DNA from: Ignavibacteria bacterium
Lineage (GTDB): Bacteria; Bacteroidota; Ignavibacteria; Tepidaquicellales; Tepidaquicellaceae
Length of the DNA stretch: 64,000 nucleotides
Assembly: GCA_016716125.1 (NCBI GenBank)
Contig: JADJWZ010000040.1
Location: 62,001 to 126,000, forward strand
Reading direction: 5' to 3'
Below, one piece after another: positions 53,051 through 62,602 of the stretch. The translations under genes and the position numbers were made by a program. The notes under the pieces are model-generated. The model saw only the letters and a program-made list of their open reading frames with translations, was not told the DNA's origin and did no database searches. Position 1 is the stretch's first letter, and every line of letters begins with the position of its first letter.

Positions 53051-55408
53051 TTAAAATCCTCTTCCGAACTGAAAATGGAAAAGCCATTTCGGATCCTGAC
53101 CGTCGACAGCTTTTCTGTCAAAGCCGTATCCGAAATCAAATCCCACAAGTCCGACAGCCGGAAGTATAAGTCTTGTTCCGATCCCTACTGATTTTCTCAG
53201 ATCAAACGGATCTGTTTTGTTTATATCAGCCCAGACATTTCCCGCTTCGGCAAATATCAAAGCGAATATCGGCAGCGGATCCAGTGATAATGAATATCTC
53301 AGCTCAAGTCCGTATTTAGCCGTTACTCTTCCGCCGATCGGATTTCCGACCGAATTCTGCGGACCGACCGTTCTGTCATCATAACCTCTTAAAGGTATTG
53401 TATTATAAGTGAGTCCGTTTCCTCCCATATAAAATGTCTCATTCGGCGGAAGATATTTATCTTTAGCAAATGAGTTTATAAAGGAGAACTGAAAATTTGA
53501 AAATAAAACTAATTTCCTGTTTAATGATAACGGCGTATATGCCTCGACGTTAAATATATTTTTTATGAACTCAACGGAGCCGGGAAGAAAAGGACCTCCG
53601 GATAATTCAGTTGAATTGGAAACTTTAGTACCGATAGTAGGGAATACAGGTTCAAATACGGAAGACCTTGAAATTATCTGTCTTATGCTGAATTGATTTC
53701 TAATGCCTTCTTCATAAACCTCGTCTCCGTTTATAACATTAGTTCTTTGAAATTTTAAAGTCCAGTCGCCTCTGAAATAATCATCAGGGAATTTGAATCT
53801 TCTTCCGACATTAACTGAAGCTCCCGTTTCTTTCTGTTCGAGATTGGAATAATTTGATCTCGTATCAAAAATATTAAATCCAAACTGTGTAGGTGTGTCA
53901 TAAAGCCACGGCTCCTGAAAGCCGATGTCAAAAGTTCTGTATGTACCGCCTGTTCCGAAAGACCAGTTGAAACTCATAAGCTGACCGGCTCCGCCTGAGA
54001 ACGGCTGAGTAATGTCAAAGTTATTGAATGTAAGTCCGAGCGCTCCGGTTATTCCGAAACTTCCGCTGTATCCGATAGATGCATTGAACTGATCAGAAGA
54101 TTTTTCTTCTACAATATATTTGACCGTAACGGTGCTGTCATTTTGCAATGAAATATCCTGCGTAAGTTTTTCCGGATTGAAATAATTTAACGCCGCAAGC
54201 TGCTGCATGCTTCGTTTTATATCGCTTTTTGTAAAAAAATTTCCTGGAATTGTATAAAGCTCTCTTCTTAATACTTTATCTTTCGTTTTATCATTTCCTT
54301 CAAATCCTATTAAACCGAATTTGAACGGATTTCCTTCGGCGATATCAATCTTAAGATCTACTTTATTTCCATCGACCGGTATCTCTTCAATATTTGCATT
54401 AAAGGAAAGGTAGCCGTTATCTAAATAGAGCGAGCTGATGTCTGATTCTAATTCATTGCCGTAAATATTCTGCTGCAGTAGTTTTGTATTGTAAACGCTT
54501 CCCTTTCTCAGCTGTAGTCTTGATGCAAGCTCTCTGTCTTCGTAAACTGTATTTCCCGTAAACTCAATATTATTTATGTAAAATCTTTTTCCTTCATCCA
54601 CTTCAAGAACAATATTAACGTCTTCTTTGGAAGGAAGTATATCAAGTCTTTCTGAAACAATTACTGCATCCTTAAATCCTCTTTCCCTGTAATATTCAAT
54701 TAAAAGATCTTTATCCTGTTCATATTTCGCTTTGTCAAAGCCAGCGCCGTCCCAGAATTTCCACCAAACGCCTTCCGTAGTTTCTTCAAATGCACCTTTA
54801 AGATCTGATGCCGGAATGCTCTTGTTTCCTTTTATTATAATTTTGTTAACTGTAAGTTCGTTACCTTCTTTAATTTTTATTCTGATACGGGCTTCGTTAT
54901 TAGCCGAAAGCAATTTATCGGTTTTAATTTCCGCAAGTCCGAATCCCTCTTCAGCGTAATTTTTTTTGAGATTGTATTCTATGTCTTTTAGTTTCTGATC
55001 GCTGATGACTTCTCCCGGAACGATATTTATCTTTTCCTTTATTTCATCATCTGAAAATTCATCATTGCCCGTGATCTCAATGCTTTCAACCCTCGGCAGC
55101 TCTTCAACTTCTATGATCAGATAAATATCATTACCAAATTTTTTGTCAACGTATATTTTTACATCTGAAAAAATTCCGATATTCCAGAGTCTGGTGATCG
55201 CATCTCTTGTTTCATCTGAAGGCAGCGTTATTTCCGCTCCCTGTCTCAGTCCTGAATAAGATATGATAGTTCCTTTTTCATAATTACGGTTGCCTTTGGT
55301 ATCAATTCCTGCGATCTTGTATGTAACAGGACCTGTTTCCTGAGAAAAGACTTGCGCTGAGAAGGATATTAATATAAAAAATATTACTGAATATATTTTT
55401 AGAGACAT
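53051..55408 (-). CDS. bamA: Outer-membrane assembly factor BamA (Omp85)
   Basis: Essential barrel-insertion machine. 785 residues: signal peptide (1-22), five POTRA-like units (about 28-435, e.g. YKIAGIDTKGNRNYEKGTII, RVESIEITGNDEFSDDEIKEKI, LTVNKIIIKGNKSIPASDLKGAF, FYINNIEFTGNTVYEDREL, FKFGLIGFEGNDKTKDKVLRRELYT), then a 16-strand barrel with LRGYDDRTVGP (the conserved RGF/RGY loop-6 motif) and C-terminal PKWLFHFQFGRGF ending in the aromatic expected for a BAM substrate. Eight bases after uppS, upstream of two skp-like genes. Confidence 0.96.
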   Translation of the reverse strand: MSLKIYSVIFFILISFSAQVFSQETGPVTYKIAGIDTKGNRNYEKGTIISYSGLRQGAEITLPSDETRDAITRLWNIGIFSDVKIYVDKKFGNDIYLIIEVEELPRVESIEITGNDEFSDDEIKEKINIVPGEVISDQKLKDIEYNLKKNYAEEGFGLAEIKTDKLLSANNEARIRIKIKEGNELTVNKIIIKGNKSIPASDLKGAFEETTEGVWWKFWDGAGFDKAKYEQDKDLLIEYYRERGFKDAVIVSERLDILPSKEDVNIVLEVDEGKRFYINNIEFTGNTVYEDRELASRLQLRKGSVYNTKLLQQNIYGNELESDISSLYLDNGYLSFNANIEEIPVDGNKVDLKIDIAEGNPFKFGLIGFEGNDKTKDKVLRRELYTIPGNFFTKSDIKRSMQQLAALNYFNPEKLTQDISLQNDSTVTVKYIVEEKSSDQFNASIGYSGSFGITGALGLTFNNFDITQPFSGGAGQLMSFNWSFGTGGTYRTFDIGFQEPWLYDTPTQFGFNIFDTRSNYSNLEQKETGASVNVGRRFKFPDDYFRGDWTLKFQRTNVINGDEVYEEGIRNQFSIRQIISRSSVFEPVFPTIGTKVSNSTELSGGPFLPGSVEFIKNIFNVEAYTPLSLNRKLVLFSNFQFSFINSFAKDKYLPPNETFYMGGNGLTYNTIPLRGYDDRTVGPQNSVGNPIGGRVTAKYGLELRYSLSLDPLPIFALIFAEAGNVWADINKTDPFDLRKSVGIGTRLILPAVGLVGFDFGYGFDRKAVDGQDPKWLFHFQFGRGF

Positions 55409-55415
55409 TGGTCTT

Positions 55416-56198
55416 TTAATTCTTTTGATTTTTGATTATCTGTTCACTGGTCAATCCGAATCTTCTTTCCCTTTTCTGAAAATCATAAATAGCTTTGTAT
55501 AAATTGTTTCTTTTAAAATCCGGCCAGTAACAATTATCAATATAAATCTCACTGTATGCGAGCTGCCAGAGCAGAAAATTACTTATTCTGAATTCACCTC
55601 CGGTTCTTATTAAAAGATCGGGGTCGGGTAAACCTTTGGTAGCGAGATATTCGGAAAAGGTCTCTTCACTAAGATTTGTTAAATCAATTCCCGTCTTTTT
55701 ATGTTCCTTTACAATTTTTTTAACTGCATTAAGTATATCCCATCTCCCGCTGTAGCTCAGCGCGAGATTAAGCGTCATAAGTTTATTTTTCTTTGTAGTC
55801 TGCATAGCGTCTTCAAGTTCTTTTCTGACTTTATCCGGAAGGTTGTCGAGATTACCCGTAGCAATAAGCTTAACATCATTTTGATTAAGCCGGTCAGTCT
55901 CATCACGTATTGATCTTATAAGTAATTTCATCAGCATAGTTACTTCGGTCTTCGGTCTCTTCCAGTTCTCTGTGGAAAAAGTATAAAGCGTAAGATATTT
56001 CACACCTATCTGACCGCAAACTTCCACTATATCTCTTGCTGAATTCACGCCTTCATTATGTCCGAATAATCTTGAAAGTCCTTTTGATTTTGCCCATCGT
56101 CCGTTCCCGTCCATTATGATCGCAATGTGCGCGGGAATTTCTCCGTGAGATTTCAATTCATCCTGTCTTATCTTGTCTTTATGTGACGGCTCTGTCAA
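55416..56198 (-). CDS. uppS: Isoprenyl transferase (undecaprenyl diphosphate synthase)
   Basis: cis-prenyltransferase making the lipid carrier for peptidoglycan and O-antigen. 260 residues: HIAIIMDGNGRWAKSKGLSRLFGHNEGVNSARDIV with catalytic Asp30, YLTLYTFSTENWKRP, LTLNLALSYSGRWDIL, PDPDLLIRTGGEFRISNFLLWQLAYSEIYI and YWPDFKRNNLYKAIYDFQKRERRFG. All family motifs are intact. The start at 56198 gives a slightly extended N-terminus (about 20 residues before the core). Confidence 0.96.
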   Translation of the reverse strand: MTEPSHKDKIRQDELKSHGEIPAHIAIIMDGNGRWAKSKGLSRLFGHNEGVNSARDIVEVCGQIGVKYLTLYTFSTENWKRPKTEVTMLMKLLIRSIRDETDRLNQNDVKLIATGNLDNLPDKVRKELEDAMQTTKKNKLMTLNLALSYSGRWDILNAVKKIVKEHKKTGIDLTNLSEETFSEYLATKGLPDPDLLIRTGGEFRISNFLLWQLAYSEIYIDNCYWPDFKRNNLYKAIYDFQKRERRFGLTSEQIIKNQKN

Positions 56199-56248
56199 TT
56201 GTGATGTTTCTACTTAATAAATTTTACTTTTGTTCCTTATTATATTAA

Positions 56249-57235
56249 TTAAAGTAAACCGATCTTATCTTTCAGAACAGATATTTTTTCGTTTGCGATT
56301 ACAGCGGCATTGCTGTTGCCTTCCGCTATAATATTCATCAGTCTGTCTTCATTACTTCTGATACTGTTGTATTTGTTCTGAAGTGCGGTTAATTTTTCCG
56401 CAACCAGTTCACCCAGATCCGTTTTAAATTTACCGTAACCCGAATCTTTATATTCATTTTCAATTTCACTTACCGGCTTTCCGGAAAACTCGGAATATAT
56501 TGTAAGAAGATTTGATAATTCAGGTTTCTCATTTCCGGATGCAACTTTATTATCAGAATCAGTTACTGCTTTTTTAAATTTTTTCAAAATATCTTCGGCG
56601 CTGTCTTCAAGCAATACATAACTGTCTTTTACATCGCTCTTACTCATTTTTTCAGAGGCGTTATTCAGTGACATTATCTTTGCTGAAGTTTTGGAAAATG
56701 TCGCTTTCGGTATTTTAAAAGTATCGCCGTGCTGATTATTAAATCTCTGAGCAATGGTGCGGCTGAGTTCCACATGCTGAACCTGATCAAAACCTACGGG
56801 AATTTCGTCCGCGTCATATAAAAGCACATCACCCGCCATTAAAACCGGATAATCAAAAAGTCCGGCAAACTGTCCTTCCTTTCCGGATTTCTGGGACTTG
56901 TCTTTATACTGTGTCATTTTACCGAGTTCGCCCATTGTCACATAATTATTCAGTATCCAGCAGATCTCGCTGTGCGCAGGTATCATTGACTGAACAAAAA
57001 TTACTGACCTGTTTGGATCTACTCCAACTGTAAGAAGCCATGCAACAATATCGAGTGTTCTTTGTCTCAAAAGCGTAGGATCCTGCTTTGTAGTAATGGC
57101 ATGCAGGTTTGCTATGAAAAAGAAATTTTCGCAGCCGTCATTATGCTGATTTTCAGCCCAACCTTTCATAGCTCCGAGATAATTTCCTATAGTAGGATCG
57201 CCGGATGGTTTTATTCCTGAAACAATTCTTTTCAA
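56249..57235 (-). CDS. trpS: Tryptophanyl-tRNA synthetase
   Basis: Class I synthetase, 328 residues, typical length. Seen: RIVSGIKPSGDPTIGNYLGAMKGW (TIGN replaces HIGH as usual in TrpRS), FFIANLHAITTKQDP, YPVLMAGDVLLYDADEIPVGFDQVQHVELSRTIAQRFN, and KMSKS in the EKMSKSDVKDSYVLL loop. Located 50 bases upstream of uppS on the same strand and 87 bases after the M42 peptidase gene. Confidence 0.97.
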   Translation of the reverse strand: MKRIVSGIKPSGDPTIGNYLGAMKGWAENQHNDGCENFFFIANLHAITTKQDPTLLRQRTLDIVAWLLTVGVDPNRSVIFVQSMIPAHSEICWILNNYVTMGELGKMTQYKDKSQKSGKEGQFAGLFDYPVLMAGDVLLYDADEIPVGFDQVQHVELSRTIAQRFNNQHGDTFKIPKATFSKTSAKIMSLNNASEKMSKSDVKDSYVLLEDSAEDILKKFKKAVTDSDNKVASGNEKPELSNLLTIYSEFSGKPVSEIENEYKDSGYGKFKTDLGELVAEKLTALQNKYNSIRSNEDRLMNIIAEGNSNAAVIANEKISVLKDKIGLL

Positions 57236-57321
57236 AAGGATCCTGTATATTTTATAAGTGATAAATTCATCTGCTCTGTATTACAATTATATAAATTAAT
57301 GTAAAAATTAATTTCAAGTTT

Positions 57322-58344
57322 TTAAAAATTATTAATGTATGTTTTGGCAAGTTTATATGTTTCGGCAATTCCTTTCCGGTGAGTTCTTTCAACTCCGTGA
57401 GATGCGGAAACTCCGGGACCGATAAGCCCGACTCTTATATCATAACCCGCAAGTAATGCAGCGCTTCCGTCAGACCCGTAATACGGATAAATGTCAACAT
57501 TATATTTTATTTTATTCTTTGAAGCAAGATCTTTCAGCTTTTCCGAAACATGAAAGTCATACGGACCGGAAGAATCTTTTACGCAGATAGAAACAGCATC
57601 TTCTGCGCCGGTGCATCCTTCACCGACTACAGCCATGTCAAGCACAAGCAGTTCCTTCACTGAATCAGGAATTCCGATCGCGGAACCGTGACCTACTTCT
57701 TCGTAATTTGAAAAATAGAAAGCTACTTTCTTATTCTTTTTATTTTTTTTATCACCGGAAAGTTCTTTTATAAGTTCGATAAGTATTGCAGCGCATGCCT
57801 TGTCATCAAGAAATCTTGATTTAACGAAACCTGACTTTGTATATTCATATCTTATATCAAAAAAAACAAAATCACCGGTATTAATACCAAGTTTTTTAAC
57901 GTCCGACTGGCTGTTTACAAGTTCATCAAGTCTTATCGACATGTTTCCCTGTTCTCTTTTATCAGAGCGGAGTTTTTCATTAACATGAGCCGCCGGATTA
58001 TTCATAAGGAAAGTCCCGCGGTAAATTTTACCTTTGGAATTTCTCACCGACACATATTCGCCTTCAAAGGAATTCCACGGATACGAGCCAAGCTGTGTAA
58101 CTTCAAGAGTACCGTTGCCTTTAATTTCCTTTACCATTGCTCCAAGCGTATCTATATGAGCAGTCAGTAAAAGTTCGGGAGATTCGTCAAATGATATAAG
58201 CAAAGATCCTTTATTTGTCAGTGTCTTTTTGATATTACTGTCATCATCAAATAAAGATGAAATGTGTTTTATTACTTCAGCAGTATATCCCGTCGGTGAA
58301 TTTATTTTCAAAATAGATTCAAGTGTCGCGATTATGTTTTCCAT
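57322..58344 (-). CDS. M42-family metallopeptidase (glutamyl aminopeptidase-like)
   Basis: 340 residues. Two-metal aminopeptidase fold: LKINSPTGYTAEVIKHI, LTAHIDTLGAMVKEIKGNG (metal His/Asp), SRFLDDKACAAILIELIKEL (bridging Asp), SNYEEVGHGSA (catalytic Glu pair), LVLDMAVVGEG, YYGSDGSAALLAGYDIRVGLIGPGVSASHGVERTHRKGI (final metal His). All ligands are present. M42 enzymes form large dodecameric cages that clear short peptides. Its start codon shares one base with the stop of the ftsB-like gene (TAATG), so it is coupled to it. Confidence 0.92.
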   Translation of the reverse strand: MENIIATLESILKINSPTGYTAEVIKHISSLFDDDSNIKKTLTNKGSLLISFDESPELLLTAHIDTLGAMVKEIKGNGTLEVTQLGSYPWNSFEGEYVSVRNSKGKIYRGTFLMNNPAAHVNEKLRSDKREQGNMSIRLDELVNSQSDVKKLGINTGDFVFFDIRYEYTKSGFVKSRFLDDKACAAILIELIKELSGDKKNKKNKKVAFYFSNYEEVGHGSAIGIPDSVKELLVLDMAVVGEGCTGAEDAVSICVKDSSGPYDFHVSEKLKDLASKNKIKYNVDIYPYYGSDGSAALLAGYDIRVGLIGPGVSASHGVERTHRKGIAETYKLAKTYINNF

Positions 58345-58682
58345 TATTCTGTACTGTCAATAATTACTTTATAAATTTTTTCCCCATCCTTTGTCATTCC
58401 GAATTTTTCCCGCGCTACTTCTTCAAGTCTTGATTCAGAGGATTTCAGCGCTTCAATTTCCTTCTGCAGTTCTTCTGTTTTATCCAGCTCAAGCTTTATT
58501 TGCTTTTCAAGTTCATTGGTCTCTTCTTCAAGTTTCATCTTCTGCAATATCCCTTTATTGCCGAAGATCGTCATTGAGATCAGCCCGATAAAAAACAGTA
58601 TTACGAGCACAAGATTAACATTATACTTAATGAATCTTGCAATGTCCGTAAATACTCCGTCTTTTTCTTTGTCGTTTTTCAT
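58344..58682 (-). CDS. Septum formation initiator (FtsB/DivIC family)
   Basis: 112 residues: one transmembrane helix (about 17-38, VNLVLVILFFIGLISMTIFG), a coiled coil (LEEETNELEKQIKLELDKTEELQKEIEAL) and the conserved end SRLEEVAREKFGMTKDGEKIYKV. FtsB/DivIC helps recruit the divisome with FtsL/FtsQ. It lies eleven bases after ddl, in keeping with a cell-wall/division context. Confidence 0.85.
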   Translation of the reverse strand: MKNDKEKDGVFTDIARFIKYNVNLVLVILFFIGLISMTIFGNKGILQKMKLEEETNELEKQIKLELDKTEELQKEIEALKSSESRLEEVAREKFGMTKDGEKIYKVIIDSTE

Positions 58683-58693
58683 AATAAATTAAA

Positions 58694-59737
58694 TCAATAA
58701 TTTTTACTGACCGAAAGTTCAATGATCTTCTCTATAAGAAGGTTGAAATTCATCCCGTTTGCCAGAGCCGATTTCGGTACAAGTGAAGTTTCCGTCATAC
58801 CGGGAAGCGTATTCACTTCGAGACAATACAGTTCATTTTTATCATCAAGAATAAAATCAATTCTCGAATATACAGAACATCCCAGAACTTTATGCGCCTT
58901 AAGCGCAATTTTTTTGGCAAGCGTTTCGACTTCCTCCGGAATTTCAGCAGGACAGAAATATTCCGTCATGCCTTTTGTATATTTGTGCTCATAATCATAA
59001 AAACCGTCTTTTGGTTTAATCTCAATTACCGGAAAAGCTTCATCTCCGATCACAGGCACAGTAAGCTCTCTTCCCTTTATATACTTTTCAATAATTACTT
59101 TATCCGAATAATGAAAAGCAAGTTCAATAGAATTTTTCAGCTGAACATCCTCTACATCCGGCTGCACAATGCTTAGCCCGACAGTACTTCCTTCGTCATT
59201 CGGCTTCACAACACACGGATAGCTCAGTGTGGAAATTATTTTTTTATTCAGGTCCTCTAAGTCCGTCGGATTTCTATTGCTCAGCGCTATCCATTCAGGA
59301 GTAAGAATACCTGCTTGTCTGAGAATAATTTTTGAAATATCCTTATCCATCGCCAGTGCTGAGGCAAAGACACCTGAGCCGGTATATTTCATTCCTCTGA
59401 GTTCAAGAAGATTCTGAAGCCTTCCGTCCTCGCCGAATTTACCGTGAACACCCAAAAACACTATGTCAATATTGTCAAAAATATCTGAATTTATACAGTC
59501 AAGAATTTTCCTGTTAGATGAAATTCTCAGATCATCAATTTCTTTAAATTCAGGTGAATCCTTTTTAACTGCATTTTTAAATATCTCATCAGCGCTGACG
59601 GGCAATTTTCCGTTCACCGGATCAATTACTGTTACATTATGACCGGATTCGGTCAGAGCTTTAAATATACTTTTAGAAGATGAAACTGATACTTCTCTTT
59701 CGGAAGATGGTCCGCCGGTAATAAGAACTATATTCAA
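58694..59737 (-). CDS. ddl: D-alanine-D-alanine ligase
   Basis: ATP-grasp enzyme making the D-Ala-D-Ala of peptidoglycan precursors. 347 residues: VLITGGPSSEREVSVSSSKSI, FLGVHGKFGEDGRLQNLLELRGMKYTGSGVFASALAMDKDI, CVVKPNDEGSTVGLSIV, VIIEKYIKGRELTVPVIGD, and SRIDFILDDKNELYCLEVNTLPGMTETSLVPKSA with metal-binding Glu/Asn. Complete. First gene of the minus-strand envelope block. Confidence 0.96.
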   Translation of the reverse strand: MNIVLITGGPSSEREVSVSSSKSIFKALTESGHNVTVIDPVNGKLPVSADEIFKNAVKKDSPEFKEIDDLRISSNRKILDCINSDIFDNIDIVFLGVHGKFGEDGRLQNLLELRGMKYTGSGVFASALAMDKDISKIILRQAGILTPEWIALSNRNPTDLEDLNKKIISTLSYPCVVKPNDEGSTVGLSIVQPDVEDVQLKNSIELAFHYSDKVIIEKYIKGRELTVPVIGDEAFPVIEIKPKDGFYDYEHKYTKGMTEYFCPAEIPEEVETLAKKIALKAHKVLGCSVYSRIDFILDDKNELYCLEVNTLPGMTETSLVPKSALANGMNFNLLIEKIIELSVSKNY

Positions 59738-59831
59738 CAGAGCAAAAAAATTTTTTCAATATACTTATTTCAATCAAGGATAAAAATGTTAATTAAGGGT
59801 AAAATGCCATATCTGTCTTATGTCAAATCAA

Positions 59832-59874
59832 TCCGTCTGAGTCCCGGAAAAGCACCGGAGACTCAGCCGAAGGA
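59832..59874. other. Conspicuous G/C-rich hairpin in the ddl-M16 interval
   Basis: CTGAGTC-CCGG, 7-base loop, CCGG-A-GACTCAG: 11 paired bases with one bulged A, enclosed by a possible outer TCC/GGA closure. It sits alone in an A/T-rich divergent interval of 285 bases and has no T tail. Strand and function are unknown; it could be a structured leader RNA for either flanking operon or an intergenic palindrome. No riboswitch class is recognised. Confidence 0.4.
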
Positions 59875-60022
59875 CATCGAATTTCTCCACTGCATTTTAT
59901 TTTCAAATAAGTTAGCTTTGTCGGTTAAAAAACTGCTTTTCATTGACCAGGAATTTTTTCGGTCGCATTAATTAATCTTTTAAAAAATCAACATTAATAC
60001 ATCCATTTTAAATTACAAACCT

Positions 60023-61294
60023 ATGTCTGATCAGACTTTGAATCTTGAATTTACTGAGTTTGACCTTCCGAACGGACTTCACTGCATTTTGTATCAGGAT
60101 AATACCAAACCGAACGTATGCGTGATGCCGGCATATCAGGTCGGATCGAAAGATGAAGTGAAAGGTCAGAAAGGAATCGCTCATTTATTTGAGCACATGA
60201 TGTTTCAGGGTTCTGAGAATGTAAGCAAGACGGGGCATTTTGATTCGGTAATGAAAGCCGGCGGGACTTGCAACGCTTTTACCGGATTTGACTCTACTGT
60301 ATATTTTGATCTGCTTCCGTCAAATAAACTTGAACTCGCTCTTTGGCTTGAATCGGACAGAATGAATTCACTTAATATAACTCAGACAAATCTTGATAAT
60401 CAAATAAGCGTTGTACTTGAAGAAAAAAAACAGGTCATGGATAATATTCCTTACGGCACAATGACTTCAAATTATCTGATGAATGTATTCAAAGGATCTC
60501 AATATGAAATTTCCGTGATTGGACTTGAGGAAGACATTAAATCATTTACGGTTAAGGAAGCGTTAAACTTTCACAATAATTATTATTCACCTGAAAATTG
60601 TGTACTGATGATCTCGGGTGATATTAATATTGAAAAGACAAAAGATCTTATCAATAAATATTTCGGCAGTATAAATAAAAAAAATCTCATTCAAAGAGAA
60701 GAAAATATTATCACAGAGCTGAAAAAAAACGATTCAATGACAGTCGAGGATAATGTTCAGCTTTCGATTGTAAGCGTTTGTTTTCAGATACCCGGGGAGG
60801 AAAGCAGGGAAGACTTTGATCTTGAATATTTCACTGAAATAATTGCCAACAGGGAAAGCAGCAGATTGCATAAGAAGTATGTATATGAAAAAAATCTTTT
60901 CAAATCTGTTCACGCAAATAAGATCTGTTTAAAAGAAGCGGGCATTCTGATAATTTTTGCTATGCTGAATCCCGGGACCGATACGGAGCAGGCGGCGAAA
61001 ATTTTAAATGATGAAGTAAAGCTGTTTTACGAAAGCGAGATCAATGACAGAGAATTTGAAAGAATAAGGAATCAGCTTGAGTTCAGAGATGTTACAAAAA
61101 ATCTTATCATGAATAACATTTCAATTGAGACCGTTAAAAATTATATGAATTTTAAAGACACAAGTCTTATAAACAGCTCTTTTAAAAAATTCAGTAAAGT
61201 AACAAAAGCAGATGTTAAAGAGACAGTAAAGAGATATCTGATAGACAGGAATAATTTTACTTTAAATTATATTCCGAAAATAAAAATACAATAA
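60023..61294 (+). CDS. M16-family zinc peptidase, subunit 1 of 3
   Basis: 423 residues. Inverted zinc motif HxxEH at residues 54-58 (GIAHLFEHMMFQG) and the downstream acidic ligand region (ISVVLEEKKQVMDNIPYG) are present, so it is probably catalytic. NCVLMISGDINIEKT is the usual second half. No signal peptide is visible, so the protein may be cytoplasmic, or export is by an unrecognised route. M16 proteins pair an active subunit with a partner. The two following genes are of the same family, separated by 9 and 0 bases, so they form one operon. Confidence 0.9.
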   Translation: MSDQTLNLEFTEFDLPNGLHCILYQDNTKPNVCVMPAYQVGSKDEVKGQKGIAHLFEHMMFQGSENVSKTGHFDSVMKAGGTCNAFTGFDSTVYFDLLPSNKLELALWLESDRMNSLNITQTNLDNQISVVLEEKKQVMDNIPYGTMTSNYLMNVFKGSQYEISVIGLEEDIKSFTVKEALNFHNNYYSPENCVLMISGDINIEKTKDLINKYFGSINKKNLIQREENIITELKKNDSMTVEDNVQLSIVSVCFQIPGEESREDFDLEYFTEIIANRESSRLHKKYVYEKNLFKSVHANKICLKEAGILIIFAMLNPGTDTEQAAKILNDEVKLFYESEINDREFERIRNQLEFRDVTKNLIMNNISIETVKNYMNFKDTSLINSSFKKFSKVTKADVKETVKRYLIDRNNFTLNYIPKIKIQ

Positions 61295-61303
61295 TTTAAA
61301 TTT

Positions 61304-62602
61304 TTGAGAAAGCACAGCTCAGCGTTAAAAATTAAAACGAACGTTCCTTCCATTGAACACAAAGAATATACATTAAGCAACGGACTGAGAATCATACTAA
61401 GCAAAACAGGTGACATTCCGATGATCGCTGTGAATACGACTTTTCATGTGGGTTCAAAAGATGAAGATGATGATAAAACCGGAATGGCTCATTTACTGGA
61501 GCATCTTATGTTCGAAGGCTCGCCGAATATACCCCAGGGAAAATTTGATGAGATACTTAACAGAAACGGCGGTGACAGCAATGCATATACGTGCTGGGAT
61601 TCAACCGGATATTATATTGTGCTTCCATCGAATAAACTTGAAACCGCGTTATGGCTTGAGTCAGACAGACTTTCCGGTTTTGGAGTTTCTGAAGAAAGTC
61701 TGAGGATACAGAAGGATGTTATATTTGAAGAGAAGCTTTTGTATGTGGATAATTCACCTTACGGTACAGTAGAGGAGGAAAGTTCAATAAGGTTATTCAG
61801 CAAAAGCGGATACAAAAATCCTGTGATCGGAAACATGGATCATGTAATGAACACGAGTCTGGACGATGTGGGGAGATTTTTTGAAAAACATTACGTACCT
61901 GGAAATGCAGTAATATCAGTAGTCGGTGACATTGATTATGACAGGACACTGAAGATGATAGAAAAATATTACGGCGGAATAAGCAGAGGCGTAATGCCGG
62001 AAAGAAGAGATCATACGGATGAATATCTTTCATATGAAGTCAGGGCGATGATAAGAGATAATGTTCATCTGGAGGGGAAATTTATTTTTTACAGACTTCC
62101 GGAAATGGGAACAAAAGAATTTTACGCAATGAGCATTCTCAACGGAATACTTTCCGACGGGGACAGTTCGAGATTTTATAAAGAGCTGGAGTACGACAAT
62201 GAACTTGTAAATGAATTTGATACAAACCTTTACGGAATGGAATGTTCGAGTCTGTTTGCGATCAGCGCAATAATTTTACAGGGAAAGAGCGCCGGTCTGG
62301 CTGAAGAAAAAATTGATAATGTGCTTGAAGACATTAAAGCGGGAAATATCAGCGATCATGAAATTGAAAAGATCAAGAATAAGGTGGAGACATATTTCAG
62401 CGCAAAGAAACAATCGATAATTTCTCTTTCAGAAAAATTTTCATATCTGAAAACATTTTATAACAATACTGATAAAATAAATTTCGAAATACTTGATTAC
62501 CTGTCGGTCTCAAAAAGCGATATTGTACAGACTGCCGTAAAATATCTTGACAGGAACAGGAGGCTTGTTTTGGATTATTTACCGGGTAAACAAAATAATT
62601 GA
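61304..62602 (+). CDS. M16-family zinc peptidase, subunit 2 of 3
   Basis: 432 residues from TTG 61304, nine bases after the previous stop. HxxEH at residues 63-67 (GMAHLLEHLMFEGS) is intact and followed by ESLRIQKDVIFEEKLLYVDNSPYG with the third ligand Glu. Homologous to subunit 1 over the whole length, with moderate identity by eye (shared LPSNKLE(T/L)ALWLESDR). Probably a second catalytic subunit, which is unusual since most pairs have one active and one inactive member. Confidence 0.9.
   Translation: MRKHSSALKIKTNVPSIEHKEYTLSNGLRIILSKTGDIPMIAVNTTFHVGSKDEDDDKTGMAHLLEHLMFEGSPNIPQGKFDEILNRNGGDSNAYTCWDSTGYYIVLPSNKLETALWLESDRLSGFGVSEESLRIQKDVIFEEKLLYVDNSPYGTVEEESSIRLFSKSGYKNPVIGNMDHVMNTSLDDVGRFFEKHYVPGNAVISVVGDIDYDRTLKMIEKYYGGISRGVMPERRDHTDEYLSYEVRAMIRDNVHLEGKFIFYRLPEMGTKEFYAMSILNGILSDGDSSRFYKELEYDNELVNEFDTNLYGMECSSLFAISAIILQGKSAGLAEEKIDNVLEDIKAGNISDHEIEKIKNKVETYFSAKKQSIISLSEKFSYLKTFYNNTDKINFEILDYLSVSKSDIVQTAVKYLDRNRRLVLDYLPGKQNN

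Noticed and set aside
59786..59971. A 61-codon open frame on the + strand between ddl and the M16 genes
   Set aside because: It has no Shine-Dalgarno site, no family resemblance, and is interrupted in meaning by the G/C-rich hairpin; the composition looks non-coding.
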